A DNA stretch of 43,633 nucleotides from an uncultured Porphyromonadaceae bacterium (GCA_947178165.1 CAMWXH010000012.1:1-43633), one strand, 5' to 3'; counted from the stretch's first letter, positions 1 through 9,359 are shown. The notes: generated by a model not told the origin, from the letters alone. Numbers and translations are program-made.

Positions 1-3
1 TAA

Positions 4-44
4 GCCGCCCCCGATGTTTTTGAAGCATCGGGTGCGGCGCTTTT
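4..44 (+). terminator. Intrinsic terminator of an upstream plus-strand gene
   Basis: Inverted repeat: arm 4-16 (GCCGCCCCCGATG) pairs with 26-38 (CATCGGGTGCGGC) except for a 2-nt internal mismatch. The loop is 9 nt and TTTT follows at 41-44. The T run places it as the end of a plus-strand transcript whose gene lies left of the window; bases 1-3 (TAA) could be that gene's stop codon, which cannot be confirmed. Confidence 0.6.
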
Positions 45-93
45 AAATTATCTTGTAGCTTATGAATATTTCAATCTCTAATCAATTTTGATT

Positions 94-139
94 TCACAAA
101 TTACAAATCAATTATAATCTCACAAATTACAAATCAATT
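94..139. repeat. 20-bp direct repeat, two copies, 3' of the first gene
   Basis: TCACAAATTACAAATCAATT occurs at 94-113 and again, identical, at 120-139, separated by 6 bp. The surrounding 41-169 is AT-rich, and I see no gene there. It lies just past the 3' end of the minus-strand gene ending at 170. Function unknown; slippage duplication is the simple explanation. Confidence 0.75.
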
Positions 140-169
140 GTTGATTTCTTCAATCGATATTGAGAAGAG

Positions 170-3100
170 TTATTTCACTATCACCTTGGCTGTGGCTTTG
201 CCGGCCTTTACCATATAGACTCCTGGAGCCACTGACACCTTGAGGGTCGAGGCGGGAACGCCGTTATAAACCGCATGGCCGTCGATGCTGAAGATGGAGA
301 CCTCCTCTCCTGCCACATTTGCTACACAGATGGCAGAGTCTTTGGTATAAACCTTCAATGACTGAACAGCCATCCCACCTATGCCTGAAAGATCAACTTT
401 TGCTACATTTGATGCGCGTGATTCTCCCTTGTCAAACACGGCTGTCACACGGTAACCTTCCTCTGCAGGCGCTGCGTTCTCAAGATATGTGAGGTCGCTC
501 ACCGGCTCGGCATTGAGTTTATCTTTTCCACGATATACGTTGTAGCCCTGAAGCTTGGCAAGATTGATCGGGCCGTTCTTGGTGGTCATCGTCACATCGT
601 CAACGAAGAAGAGGAACTTATTAACCGAGATGCAACGGATTGCAAAATATTTCGATCCCGCAGGAAGCTCAGCCGTAAAGAGAGTCCAGGCAGTGGGCAC
701 ATTCCTGTGTGTTGAAATGAGTTCGAAATCTTTCACGTCGGTTCCCTTGTCAGATACGAGCATCTCAAATGTCTCAAGGGCCGCGGGTGAATAACTGCGT
801 GCATAGAGGCTGACTGTCTGGGCACCCCCTGTCAGTTCGGGCGAAATCATCCAGTCGTCGAGCGTGGTGCCGGTGTCGCCATAAGGATAGACAGCCGTCA
901 TGAACTTATGGCCTGAATATGCCTCGAAGCCTTTCTCATAACCGACAGGTATCACTTCGCTGTCGCCATTGTCGAATACAAAGAAGGAGCCGGGAGTGTA
1001 ACCGAAGGGGAAGAAGAAGTTCTCGAACATACCGGGCTTGTGGCCATCGCCGTCATAGAGTGTCCATTCTCCCACTTTCTCGCGCTCCCAAGATGTGTAG
1101 CTCTCAAAGTTATCTGTCATGGCAACCGGTGTCACGTGAGTGTCGGCCACCTCTTCCCAGCCGAGCTTAACTCCTTCAGATGTCTTTTCAGCCTTGAGGT
1201 TAGCGGGAACCGGATAGTCGGGGAAGACAACTGTGCATACAAGGGTCGGAGTCTTGTCGTCAACGGCATTCTCATCCTTGTCATATTTCACCACTGCATG
1301 GAATTCCACTTCATCATTTTCAAGCATAGAGAAGCTCTGATTGAAACGAACCTTCGCGCTCTCGCCCGGAAGAAGGGCCTTGCCGTCGGCTGTGCCTACA
1401 AGCTCGCCATCACGGTAGAGTTCTACAGTGTAGCTTTCGGCTTTCTCTGTGCCATAGTTAACCACAAGCACGTTGAATGGATTGGTTGAGCCTGCGTTCT
1501 GAAGAGTTGCTGCCTGAATCTCCTTAGCCATAAGGTTATTGTCGAGCACGTTATAGACGAGGAAGTTGTCGAAGAACTCGCGTGACATGCCGTTGCAGAC
1601 AACATTGATTTCAAGACAGATCTCCTGACCTGCAAATTCATCGAGAGGAACGGTGATCTCTTCCCAGTCGCCAACCTTGAGGATATCCTCGTAGCCATGG
1701 AAGGTCTTTATGGTTTTCTCCTCGCCATCCGCAGTGATAGCCAAAACGTTGATTTCGTTGGTATCGTCAATGTGAGTGACATAGTGCCAGAATGAGAATG
1801 TGGGATGCTTCCCTTCATTGATTGCGATTCGGCCTGTGCGGAAACCTGACTTGCCGTTCATAGCCTTTGCCTGATAGCCCACGAAACCGTTGTCGCCATC
1901 CTGAGAACCGACGTAGGTCTGTGAGTTTTCGAATGACGCATCGTTATAATAACCCCAGTAGCTATATTCTTCAGCGTCATACTGAGTCATGCCGCACGCG
2001 CCGTGAGAGGGAGCATTGTTGGGGAATGACTCCTCAAACGGCATCTCGTAGGCCTTTCCTACGGCCACGAGGTTCGATACAGTCAGGCCTGTGCTTCCGG
2101 CATCCGTATAGGCAATGACCGCGAAGTTCATGATGCGCTGTTCTTCGTTGGCAGGAACGGCGGTGTAGGCATATTCAGTTTCTGAAATGCCGGTTGCCAC
2201 CTCAATCTGGTTGCCACGGCGGTCGGTGGTGAGAATAGTATATTTCACAAGAGCCTGATTAAGCTTGTTGCCATCATAATCCACTTCCGACGGAACCCAG
2301 CTGATTACGACCTCGCCAACATCTTCGGTTATCTCTGCTGTGACGCTAACAGGTGGAAGAGGAACGTTGGGGCCTACGTGAACTGTTATCTCGGCCGGGT
2401 TTCCTGCGCCATCCGCGTTATAGGGAACAACCTTATATGTATGCTTACCCATGGTAAGGGCGGGATCTTCATCCAAATAAACCACCGGACGGCCGGGGAT
2501 GATGTTATCCGTGAGGGTTGCTATGAGCTTGTCATCACGGCTTATCTCTATCTTATCGAGCTTGTCGATATATGCACCCGATGCCGCCTGAGATGGAGCC
2601 GTGAAGGAAACCTTCGCGCTCAGTGCGCCGCCGAAGTCGGGAGTGACAGCAAGGTTGCCAACTGCCACCGGGGTGTCAGCGCTTCTCGGAGCCGAGACCT
2701 CAACGTCGTCAACGAAAAGATAGAACTTATATTTGTCGCTTATGGCGTGGATGCCGAAATAATAGACACCGCTCTCCTCGGGAACCACGTATGCATTCAG
2801 CCTGCGCTTCTCGGGATTCTGGTTGGTTATGTCAGTGGGTTCGATCAACCTGGTGTTCATTGCCTCCACCGTGTTCTCCTTTCCGAAGTAAGCCTCTACA
2901 CGCTCGGGATCGCCATAGTTGCTTGCATCGAATGCAAACTCATACTGCTTGCCGGCCTCGAGATAGATAGGAGGAGTAATGAGCCAGTCGTTCTTGGGAT
3001 TCAGCGAGCTGTAATTACAGTTCATCACGCCGTCGTTATATCCGGCCATCCAGTAGTAGCCCCATGTCTTGCCATCTTCATCGGCATCGACGATGTTGAA

Positions 3101-4759
3101 AGCGGCCACGCGGTCGTCGGTATCCTCTTTCTTATTCTGACCATAGTCGAATGTCTCAAGATATGGAGGTATGAAAGCGCCGGTCACAACCTTGTTCGAG
3201 GAAGTCGGATTGGTGACAGTTTCCCCTACGGTTGCATAGACCGTATAATAGTAGGGCACCACCTTATCCCCCTCGGGAATATCCTCAGTGAAGGTGGTTT
3301 CCTTGTAGTTGTCAGCCACTTTCACCTCCCCGGGATAGCGGGTCACGGTGTATGTCAAGGCGTCGGTGTCGATATAACCGCCGTTAGAGCCATGCTCGAG
3401 TGCATCCCAGGTAACGATGAATTTGCCGTCCTCCTCTTTGAGCACCACATTCTTCACTGCCGCCGGAGTGTCGGCACCCACGAAACAGGTCAGCTTCGCT
3501 TTTGCTCCGTTACCCTTATCGTTGCTTGCCACTACCGTGAAATCATACATACCGGCTTTCTCGACCGATACGTTTGCCGAAGCCTCCGCTCCTGCCTCTA
3601 CGGTGCCTGTAGCGAAATCCACACCGTTGATGCGCACCGTGTAGCCGAGCTCTCCGCTGATTGGCGAGCCGTCGAAGGCCATGGTGGGCGCGGTGAACGT
3701 GATCTTACCGCTCAACGAGGGGCCGTCGAACTCTACAGCAAGGTTTTCAGGAGCCGCCGGGGCTTCCATGCTCGATGTGAGCTGGGGCACCCAGAGTCCT
3801 GCCACCTGCTCCCCGCCGGGAAGGTCATAAATCAGGGTGGCTTTAGCTGTCTCCGTATCAATCTCATAGAGCGCGCTCTTATCAATTCCGGGAGTATATA
3901 CATAATAAAGCTTACCGGAATAAGGGTCGAAAGTGGCGGCCGAGAGATAGGCCGGCTTCAAGCCTGTCTCACCCACGAGAGTCATATCGCCTGTGGTCTT
4001 GTCAACAGTATAAAGCTTTCCGCTCATCTCGATGGCATAAAGCACGCCTTTCGGAGAAACGGCGCAGCCGCTCCAGGCGGAGTTGAGCTTCTTGATTGTG
4101 GTGCTCTTTCCGGCTTTGGGATCGAGAACACCGAAGTTCATCACCGTGCCCTGAAGGCTGTAGAAACATCCATAGATATTTTCGGTGTTAGCATCGTACG
4201 ACATACATGTTCCCTGAGAACTGAGGTCGCCATCGGCAACACCTTCCATCTCCCAAGTTTCTGCATTATAGATATAAGTGGATGGAAGCACTGTGGCTCC
4301 GTCATACACCACGAAGCTATTCACAATCAGCTTTCCGTCGGCATAGACCGCCCCGCCGTTGGCATACATTCGGGAATCGGTGTGCTCGGCTTCAAGTTTG
4401 GTCGGCACTCCGCTGGTGGGAAGGGAATAGACCCCGACATTGGCATTATAGGAGGGCCATTGTTTGGATGATAGCACCACGGCGCTCAAGGGGATGCTCG
4501 TTGCCGTAGGCGCCTTTGAGGGAGCCTGCTTCACGGCAGCCTTAGCCCCTGTGTAGGTGGCGGCGCGGTCGGCCATTGCTGCATCTCCTTCATCAGTCTG
4601 GTGCATAACCGGGACCGGGCGGAAGCTCTTTGGCAGCTCGTAGCCTGTACGGCCATGCTCCCTGCTCTTCTTCTCTACAAGTCCCTCTGCAAACAATACG
4701 CCAGTTGTGCCGGTGAGCACAAGGCTCATGGCAAGCGTTTTCAATGTAGTCTTTTGCAT
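170..4759 (-). CDS. Large secreted multidomain protein with cleaved-adhesin-like and Fn3 modules and a type IX sorting C-terminus
   Basis: The 1529-aa product begins with a Sec signal peptide (MQKTTLKTLAMSLVLTGTTG, cleavage near residue 25). Residues about 90-330 have repeated 'GKLYYVYTP', 'GVLYAIEMSGKLYTVD' elements like a beta-propeller. Fn3-like beta-sandwich modules then alternate with three jelly-roll units of the choice-of-anchor J/cleaved-adhesin kind, each showing 'DWLITPPI', 'DDWMISPEL' or similar and ending in 'FFVDDV' or 'LFVDDV'. The last 70 residues look like a type IX secretion (Por) sorting domain, ending 'APGVYMVKAGKATAKVIVK'. I infer outer-membrane export by T9SS and surface attachment or release; ligand unknown. 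The start is supported by the signal peptide and by a promoter-like -7 box 49 bp upstream. It shares an upstream dyad with the 5807-8890 gene. It has no recognised catalytic domain; an adhesin or glycoprotein-binding role is inference. Confidence 0.85.
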   Translation of the reverse strand: MQKTTLKTLAMSLVLTGTTGVLFAEGLVEKKSREHGRTGYELPKSFRPVPVMHQTDEGDAAMADRAATYTGAKAAVKQAPSKAPTATSIPLSAVVLSSKQWPSYNANVGVYSLPTSGVPTKLEAEHTDSRMYANGGAVYADGKLIVNSFVVYDGATVLPSTYIYNAETWEMEGVADGDLSSQGTCMSYDANTENIYGCFYSLQGTVMNFGVLDPKAGKSTTIKKLNSAWSGCAVSPKGVLYAIEMSGKLYTVDKTTGDMTLVGETGLKPAYLSAATFDPYSGKLYYVYTPGIDKSALYEIDTETAKATLIYDLPGGEQVAGLWVPQLTSSMEAPAAPENLAVEFDGPSLSGKITFTAPTMAFDGSPISGELGYTVRINGVDFATGTVEAGAEASANVSVEKAGMYDFTVVASNDKGNGAKAKLTCFVGADTPAAVKNVVLKEEDGKFIVTWDALEHGSNGGYIDTDALTYTVTRYPGEVKVADNYKETTFTEDIPEGDKVVPYYYTVYATVGETVTNPTSSNKVVTGAFIPPYLETFDYGQNKKEDTDDRVAAFNIVDADEDGKTWGYYWMAGYNDGVMNCNYSSLNPKNDWLITPPIYLEAGKQYEFAFDASNYGDPERVEAYFGKENTVEAMNTRLIEPTDITNQNPEKRRLNAYVVPEESGVYYFGIHAISDKYKFYLFVDDVEVSAPRSADTPVAVGNLAVTPDFGGALSAKVSFTAPSQAASGAYIDKLDKIEISRDDKLIATLTDNIIPGRPVVYLDEDPALTMGKHTYKVVPYNADGAGNPAEITVHVGPNVPLPPVSVTAEITEDVGEVVISWVPSEVDYDGNKLNQALVKYTILTTDRRGNQIEVATGISETEYAYTAVPANEEQRIMNFAVIAYTDAGSTGLTVSNLVAVGKAYEMPFEESFPNNAPSHGACGMTQYDAEEYSYWGYYNDASFENSQTYVGSQDGDNGFVGYQAKAMNGKSGFRTGRIAINEGKHPTFSFWHYVTHIDDTNEINVLAITADGEEKTIKTFHGYEDILKVGDWEEITVPLDEFAGQEICLEINVVCNGMSREFFDNFLVYNVLDNNLMAKEIQAATLQNAGSTNPFNVLVVNYGTEKAESYTVELYRDGELVGTADGKALLPGESAKVRFNQSFSMLENDEVEFHAVVKYDKDENAVDDKTPTLVCTVVFPDYPVPANLKAEKTSEGVKLGWEEVADTHVTPVAMTDNFESYTSWEREKVGEWTLYDGDGHKPGMFENFFFPFGYTPGSFFVFDNGDSEVIPVGYEKGFEAYSGHKFMTAVYPYGDTGTTLDDWMISPELTGGAQTVSLYARSYSPAALETFEMLVSDKGTDVKDFELISTHRNVPTAWTLFTAELPAGSKYFAIRCISVNKFLFFVDDVTMTTKNGPINLAKLQGYNVYRGKDKLNAEPVSDLTYLENAAPAEEGYRVTAVFDKGESRASNVAKVDLSGIGGMAVQSLKVYTKDSAICVANVAGEEVSIFSIDGHAVYNGVPASTLKVSVAPGVYMVKAGKATAKVIVK

Positions 4760-4807
4760 GCTGGTTAGTATTTGAATGGATATATTACTTTTTTACAACA
4801 ATTTTCA

Positions 4808-4852
4808 CAAATTTATGCCATTTGTGCTGATTTTTGCTTATCATAGTTTAAG
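4808..4852 (-). promoter_or_regulatory. Activator-type promoter: 16-bp dyad plus TAAATTTG -7 box
   Basis: On the minus strand CTTAAACTATGATAAG (4837-4852) is followed after 21 bp by TAAATTTG (4808-4815), which matches the Bacteroidetes -7 consensus TAnnTTTG. No TTTG -33 box is present at N19-N21. The dyad centre would lie near -41.5 if transcription starts about 5 nt after the -7 box, the class II position of CRP-family activators. The same arrangement precedes the gene at 5807-8890. The binding protein is not proven; the Crp/Fnr gene next door is the obvious candidate. Confidence 0.55.
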
Positions 4853-4943
4853 ATTTCGTGTGCTTTTTCTTTTTTTTGTGTGTTTTCCGTTCAATAAATT
4901 TTACTCTATAGGGATTGTATGTTTATTTAAAACGAATGCATAC

Positions 4944-4972
4944 TTCCCTTATTGCTTTCGCAAATAAGGGAA
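4944..4972 (-). terminator. Hairpin downstream of the Crp/Fnr gene
   Basis: TTCCCTTATT (4944-4953) and AATAAGGGAA (4963-4972) form a perfect 10-bp stem with a 9-nt loop. It is 37 bp past the stop of the minus-strand regulator gene. Only a weak T tract (GTTTTAAAT, some 10 nt after the stem) follows on the minus strand, so it is a moderate terminator or an mRNA-stabilising hairpin. Confidence 0.5.
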
Positions 4973-5009
4973 CGGCGAAGGGTATGATCATGAGGGTCTG
5001 GGGAGGCTA

Positions 5010-5600
5010 TCAGTGGGGGCGTTTCAGGCTCTCCCTTTTAAGCTTGCTCAGATATTCGGGAGTGACGCCAAGATAGGAGGCGATTACCTTCTGAGGCACT
5101 TTCTCAAGGATCTCCGGGCGGTCGGCATAGATGCTCCTGTAACGCTCGGCCGCCGTGCCGTTGTGGATGGCCTTGTTCTTGTGTTCCTGATAGAATAGCT
5201 CTCCATAGGCATAATCGAGCATCCAGAGGGCAAGGTCTTTGCTCTCGTTGATGGCTTTGCGGAAGGCATCGCGCTTTATCACGAGCACCTCGCTCTCGCA
5301 ACAGGCCTCCACCTGATAGTAAGAGGGAAGATCCATCACGAAGGAGTGTTTCGACATGAACACCGTGCCGGCCAGGGCGAACCCGAAAGTACGCTCGCGG
5401 TCACCGTTCATATCAACGAAGCGTATTATCCCCGATTCGACGATAAACACATCGGGCACCATCTCCCCGACGCCTATCATGATATCGCCACGGGAATAGG
5501 TCACTTCCTGTCCGAAATCTATCAATATGTCGATGGCATCGTTAGCCGGGAGATAGCCCAGCTCATTTTTAAGAAGCACTTTGAGTTTTTCCCTGTCCAT
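5010..5600 (-). CDS. Crp/Fnr-family transcriptional regulator
   Basis: The 196-aa protein has the usual Crp/Fnr layout. A cNMP-binding-like beta-barrel spans about residues 20-125, with 'YSRGDIMIGVGEMVPDVFIV' as the first strands and 'GDRERTFGFALAGTVF' in the central part. A connecting helix follows, then a winged helix at the C-terminus with recognition region 'VIASYLGVTPEYLSKLKRES'. There is no Fnr-type N-terminal cysteine cluster, and the cAMP-contacting Arg-Ser pair of E. coli CRP is not evident, so the ligand is unknown. The gene is transcribed alone, with its own promoter at 5660-5690, and sits between two large T9SS-cargo genes that share a 5-N6-5-like dyad. I infer that it controls them. 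The recognition helix ends four residues before the C-terminus, typical of Bacteroidetes members of the family. Confidence 0.9.
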   Translation of the reverse strand: MDREKLKVLLKNELGYLPANDAIDILIDFGQEVTYSRGDIMIGVGEMVPDVFIVESGIIRFVDMNGDRERTFGFALAGTVFMSKHSFVMDLPSYYQVEACCESEVLVIKRDAFRKAINESKDLALWMLDYAYGELFYQEHKNKAIHNGTAAERYRSIYADRPEILEKVPQKVIASYLGVTPEYLSKLKRESLKRPH

Positions 5601-5659
5601 ATCGATTCTTTAATGAATGTAGCGATTTAAGCTTTTCTGGGTAGCGTCACTTATTTATT

Positions 5660-5720
5660 CAAAATTATATATTTCCACCCGAATATGCAACACATAGAGG
5701 CATTTATTAAAGTAGTTTAA
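5660..5720 (-). promoter_or_regulatory. Promoter of the Crp/Fnr gene with an AT-rich dyad upstream
   Basis: Minus strand: TTG (5688-5690), 20 bp, then TAATTTTG (5660-5667), a good Bacteroidetes promoter, giving a leader of about 50 nt before the start codon. Upstream, TTAAA-N4-TTTAA (5707-5720) is a perfect dyad resembling, but not identical to, the 16-bp dyads of the two flanking genes. Autoregulation is possible but speculative. Confidence 0.6.
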
Positions 5721-5748
5721 ATTAAGGCTTCGTTGCAAAAAATCTAAA

Positions 5749-5777
5749 TGGCGTGCCGACATCACATCGGCACGCCA
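5749..5777 (-). terminator. Intrinsic terminator of the 5807-8890 gene
   Basis: Perfect 11-bp stem: TGGCGTGCCGA (5749-5759) and TCGGCACGCCA (5767-5777) with a 7-nt loop. On the minus strand it is followed by TTTAGATTTTTT. It lies 30 bp past the stop codon and separates the large gene from the Crp/Fnr promoter. Confidence 0.85.
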
Positions 5778-5806
5778 ACCTTATGAATCAAAACTACTTC
5801 ACTGTC

Positions 5807-8800
5807 TTATTTCACTGCCACCTTGCGGTTGTTGACAACATATATTCCAGCCGGGAGGCTAACCCTCTTTTCGCCTGCGAAACCTTCGAGACGCAGTACG
5901 GTGCGGCCTAATAGGTCATATACCGTAACATCTGCCTCATTCTCTGCCGAGATCAGGATTCCACCGGCCACAGCCTTTATGCGGAGGGCGCCGGCCTGGA
6001 TAGATTCAACACCTGTTGTGACGCCTGTCATTGTGAAATGATGTTCTGCATTAAGACCCGAGAGGTCGAGATATTCCTCACTCTCATAGTCGTCGAGCTT
6101 ATCCTTGGAAGCCTTCACCTTATACTTCTTGTCGGGCTGGAGCACATTGACAGTATATTGTCCATTCTCATCGGTAGTGGTCTTATACACCACATTCTCC
6201 GGGCTTTCGAGAGTGATAGCCACATCGGCCAACGGCTCCTTCGAAGTAGCGTGGGTAACGGTACCGGAAAGAACGGCGACATCCACACCTGTAGTAAAAC
6301 CAACAGTCATAAAATAATTGTCCTTAGAACCACTTGCTGGTAAAGTTTCAAGATTGGAACTATTCTTGTATTCAATCGCAGAGCCGCTTACATACTGATT
6401 CCAGTAATTCAAGGTTGGATAACCCTCGGGAGGATTGGGAATAAATGATTGTGTCAGTACATTTATACCATCTCCTTCATAAATAAATGGCTCATCAAAT
6501 TCTACAGTGAATAATACACCTCCATCTTGTTTACTAATGCTGACATTGCCATCATAAACTTTCTGCATCATCTCTACATCCGAGAAAGAAGTCCTTCCAT
6601 TTAAGGAAGATTCTGTTACATTCTGAATATATACCTTGAATTCAGCTTCAATAGGGTTCTCTCCCGTATATTTTCCGAAATATGATAAAGCCTTTATTTT
6701 GGTATTTGGGGTCAGACCTTCCGCATAAGAAGCAATCCTATCTTTTGAATATGTCGTTTCTCTAACAACATAACCTCTATATGAAGAAGCTCCTATGGGA
6801 CCATTTGAGGTTCCTGTCTCTGGGCCGACAACATATTGTGACCCCTCAGCTGATTCCTCCTGCACTGTGACCTTAATAGGATCAGTTGCTGTTACCTTAT
6901 CCCCCAATTTAACCTCAACATAGGCTTCGTATTCTCCGGCTTCATGCAACATGCCAGACATTTCGAATGATAGAGTGGCTCCGGGAGCCATATCTTCACT
7001 CTTGGCTACACAGAATTCTTCATCATCCACAAACAGGGTTACAGTATAATCAGTAGCCTCAAGCGCATCACCCGCATTAGATACTTCCACACTTACAACA
7101 AATGGATTATTAACCATTGCTGAGACCGGAATGTTGGAAGAAGCAATTACCAACTCAGGTTCAACCGGCAAAATAGTAAAGCCATAGATGTCATCAATAT
7201 TGAAATCTTTTGCAGTTACCTTCACATACCACTCACCGGCAGGAATATTCTCTACTGCTATAAAACTTCTCTGATATTTTCCTTCAACTCCAGTATCCTC
7301 TGACGGCCTGTATGCATAATCAACATCGTCAGAATCATACGCTATATTCCAGTTTGAACGGTCATTAGAATACTCTACCTTTACTTTGTAATACCTATCT
7401 TCAGCATAGCCGCTAAGCATTAATATCTCTTCGGCATCTACACTCATCTTTGATGTGGTTAAGTAAGATTCTTCTGAATATGAGGTAATGGCGATCTTAT
7501 GACCATCAGTCGCATATTCTTCTGGCATTTCTGTAAATTTCCAGTCACCGGTGGCAATAAAGCCAACCGGAATAGATGAATTCTCAAAACCAATCTGAGC
7601 AACTCCATCTACGGGAACGGCTGCCGTTACGTTTGCATTTATATCATCAATTCCTTTCGCAGTAATCGTCATTTTATTTACAAAAACTCCGGGATCCTCA
7701 TTAATCAAGCTTATGACCACATCAAGACTCTCTCCGGGCACTAAAGTCTTAGACCCAGCGAAATCCACACTGAAATCTGTGCCATCAAGTGTTATCTCTT
7801 CGATGGTTACAGGGGCAAGAGGAGCGGTATTCTTTATGGTGACTGTTTTTTTCTTCTGGCTTTCTTCAGTGACAACGCCCATTGTTAATGTGGCAGTGTT
7901 TAAGTTCCACCCCGCTATCCAATATTCCTCCTCAGTACCGGTAATAAACAAGCCTGCTTTCGGCTCATAAGGAATAAAGGTAAATTCTGCAAGTTTCACC
8001 TCTTTCTTATAATCCTTGCTCATATCGTCAATAACTGATATCTGTTTCCTTGAATAACTATCAGGCTTCGTAATTGACGCATTAATGTTCATTGTTTTGG
8101 TTTCTCCTACAGCCAGTGACTCGGGCAGATTAGTCGAACCGACAAACGTATAATCATCATAGCTAAATGCGTAGCCCCCACTGGGATCATAGCAATGATT
8201 AAGTGCGTAGCCATCTTCACCAGGGGTTAAAGGAGCATCCCCCGTATTGGTGACATCAATATCATACGTAATATGGTAAGCACCATTTTCATCTGAATAA
8301 GCGTTTTTATCAGCAACACGAGGATTACTTACCACAAAAGATTTTGCCAATTCAAGATTAACTTCCTCTGCAGAAAAATCATCTATATAAACCTTGTCAA
8401 GACGCAAACCAATTCTTGCATTTTCCTGGGCTGGGATTTCAACTTTCACCCATTCTTCTGTGGAGAGTTTTGGGATTTCTATTTCCATTTGTGTAAAGGA
8501 ATAGGCATTTTCTCCATTCTTTTTCCCAATAGAGAAAAAGGTTATTGCACCGGTGCTTTCTTTTTGTTTTACATAAACTGATGCAGTTCCAGTAACTGCT
8601 GGAGTGTAAAGAATATCATAATAATAAGATGCCGCTTGTTTTCCTTCGATACATCCACTTCCACCTCGACCTCCATCTGATATCCATGTATATGATCCAA
8701 AAGAATAGGAACTTCCAGCAGTTCCGGATGCACCGGTTACACTGTGAATCCATCCTGCCGGATGAAAGTATTTGTCACTTGTTTTGATTTCATCATCAAA

Positions 8801-8890
8801 ATTATACTCATAATTTTGAATCACCTCCGCGTTGGCCCCAAGGCCTACGAAGCAGAGAGCTGAAAATAAATGTAGTAATCGTTTTCTCAT
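5807..8890 (-). CDS. Large secreted multidomain protein with CARDB-like and carboxypeptidase-regulatory-like domains and a type IX sorting C-terminus
   Basis: I place the start at 8890, not at the further upstream in-frame ATG (8950), because the resulting 1027-aa protein opens with a clean signal peptide, MRKRLLHLFSALCFVGLGANA. The N-terminal part resembles a choice-of-anchor/jelly-roll domain ('YEYNFDDEIKTSDKYFHPAG'). Several Ig-like beta modules follow, then a CARDB-like segment ('NNPFVVSVEVSNAGDALEAT', about residues 600-710) and a carboxypeptidase-regulatory-like domain ('LSGTVTHATSKEPLADVAIT', about 880-960). The last 65 residues are a type IX sorting domain ('VTVYDLLGRTVLRLEGF' ... 'LPAGIYVVNNRKVAVK'). 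It is probably a T9SS-exported surface or secreted protein; no catalytic motif was seen. The gene is monocistronic, with a strong terminator and an activator-type promoter shared with the 170-4759 gene. Confidence 0.85.
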   Translation of the reverse strand: MRKRLLHLFSALCFVGLGANAEVIQNYEYNFDDEIKTSDKYFHPAGWIHSVTGASGTAGSSYSFGSYTWISDGGRGGSGCIEGKQAASYYYDILYTPAVTGTASVYVKQKESTGAITFFSIGKKNGENAYSFTQMEIEIPKLSTEEWVKVEIPAQENARIGLRLDKVYIDDFSAEEVNLELAKSFVVSNPRVADKNAYSDENGAYHITYDIDVTNTGDAPLTPGEDGYALNHCYDPSGGYAFSYDDYTFVGSTNLPESLAVGETKTMNINASITKPDSYSRKQISVIDDMSKDYKKEVKLAEFTFIPYEPKAGLFITGTEEEYWIAGWNLNTATLTMGVVTEESQKKKTVTIKNTAPLAPVTIEEITLDGTDFSVDFAGSKTLVPGESLDVVISLINEDPGVFVNKMTITAKGIDDINANVTAAVPVDGVAQIGFENSSIPVGFIATGDWKFTEMPEEYATDGHKIAITSYSEESYLTTSKMSVDAEEILMLSGYAEDRYYKVKVEYSNDRSNWNIAYDSDDVDYAYRPSEDTGVEGKYQRSFIAVENIPAGEWYVKVTAKDFNIDDIYGFTILPVEPELVIASSNIPVSAMVNNPFVVSVEVSNAGDALEATDYTVTLFVDDEEFCVAKSEDMAPGATLSFEMSGMLHEAGEYEAYVEVKLGDKVTATDPIKVTVQEESAEGSQYVVGPETGTSNGPIGASSYRGYVVRETTYSKDRIASYAEGLTPNTKIKALSYFGKYTGENPIEAEFKVYIQNVTESSLNGRTSFSDVEMMQKVYDGNVSISKQDGGVLFTVEFDEPFIYEGDGINVLTQSFIPNPPEGYPTLNYWNQYVSGSAIEYKNSSNLETLPASGSKDNYFMTVGFTTGVDVAVLSGTVTHATSKEPLADVAITLESPENVVYKTTTDENGQYTVNVLQPDKKYKVKASKDKLDDYESEEYLDLSGLNAEHHFTMTGVTTGVESIQAGALRIKAVAGGILISAENEADVTVYDLLGRTVLRLEGFAGEKRVSLPAGIYVVNNRKVAVK

Positions 8891-9062
8891 ATATGATTGG
8901 TTATTAAGGAAAAACATCCCTGCGAACGCCTTTCCGATGTTGTTTCTCATAAATAAGTTAGCACCACTAATTTTAATAGGTTACACCACTTATTCCGTTT
9001 TCAATTATCATGCCTACCTTACCTTATAGTAATCTTATAGCGGTGGCTTTATACTTTTGTAG

Positions 9063-9107
9063 CAAATTTATCTATTATCTATGGAAAAATTCTTAACATA
9101 GTTTAAG
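9063..9107 (-). promoter_or_regulatory. Activator-type promoter: perfect CTTAA-N6-TTAAG dyad plus TAAATTTG
   Basis: Minus strand: CTTAAACTATGTTAAG (9092-9107) is a perfect 5-N6-5 inverted repeat, followed after exactly 21 bp by TAAATTTG (9063-9070). Dyad (15 of 16 bases), spacing (21 bp) and -7 box (8 of 8) match the promoter at 4808-4852. There is no TTTG -33 element at the normal spacing. The leader to the chosen start at 8890 would be about 165 nt. Confidence 0.6.
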
Positions 9108-9179
9108 TTCGGTGAATTATAGCAATTATTTCTTCAATGTTGATGTTATTTTGCTTGCAAGCCCTTCAATTCTGTGTGT

Positions 9180-9330
9180 TTATCTGCTCTCTCTTTAACG
9201 ATTCCCCCAATCCCTTTATTTCATCTCTTCCCCTCCTTTCATTTCTCTCCTCCCCCTCTCTTCTCCTCCCCTTCGCGGAGCTGTCCTGTTCAAAAGTTCT
9301 GCTTTTGCCTCCCCCTTCTCCCCTCCCTTT
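9180..9330. other. Pyrimidine-rich tract upstream of lysS
   Basis: The plus strand is strongly C/T-rich between about 9180 and 9330, with long CT runs broken by a purine-containing stretch near 9276-9300. It sits between the divergent promoters of the 5807-8890 gene and lysS. It keeps a reading frame open upstream of lysS but codes only low-complexity Leu/Ser/Pro/Phe. I see no gene or hairpin in it. Confidence 0.6.
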
Positions 9331-9359
9331 GCATAATCCCCGTTTTTTTATTAATTTTG
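9328..9359 (+). promoter_or_regulatory. lysS-gpsA promoter
   Basis: TTTG (9328-9331), 20 bp, TAATTTTG (9352-9359): an exact Bacteroidetes sigma-type promoter. Expected transcription start is about 9365, about 24 nt before the lysS ATG at 9389. It lies inside the upstream extension of the reading frame, so it decides the start codon. Confidence 0.8.

Noticed and set aside
2378-4471. 697-aa open frame on the plus strand
   Set aside because: It is the antisense of the well-supported 170-4759 gene, has no domain pattern and no promoter or signal of its own.
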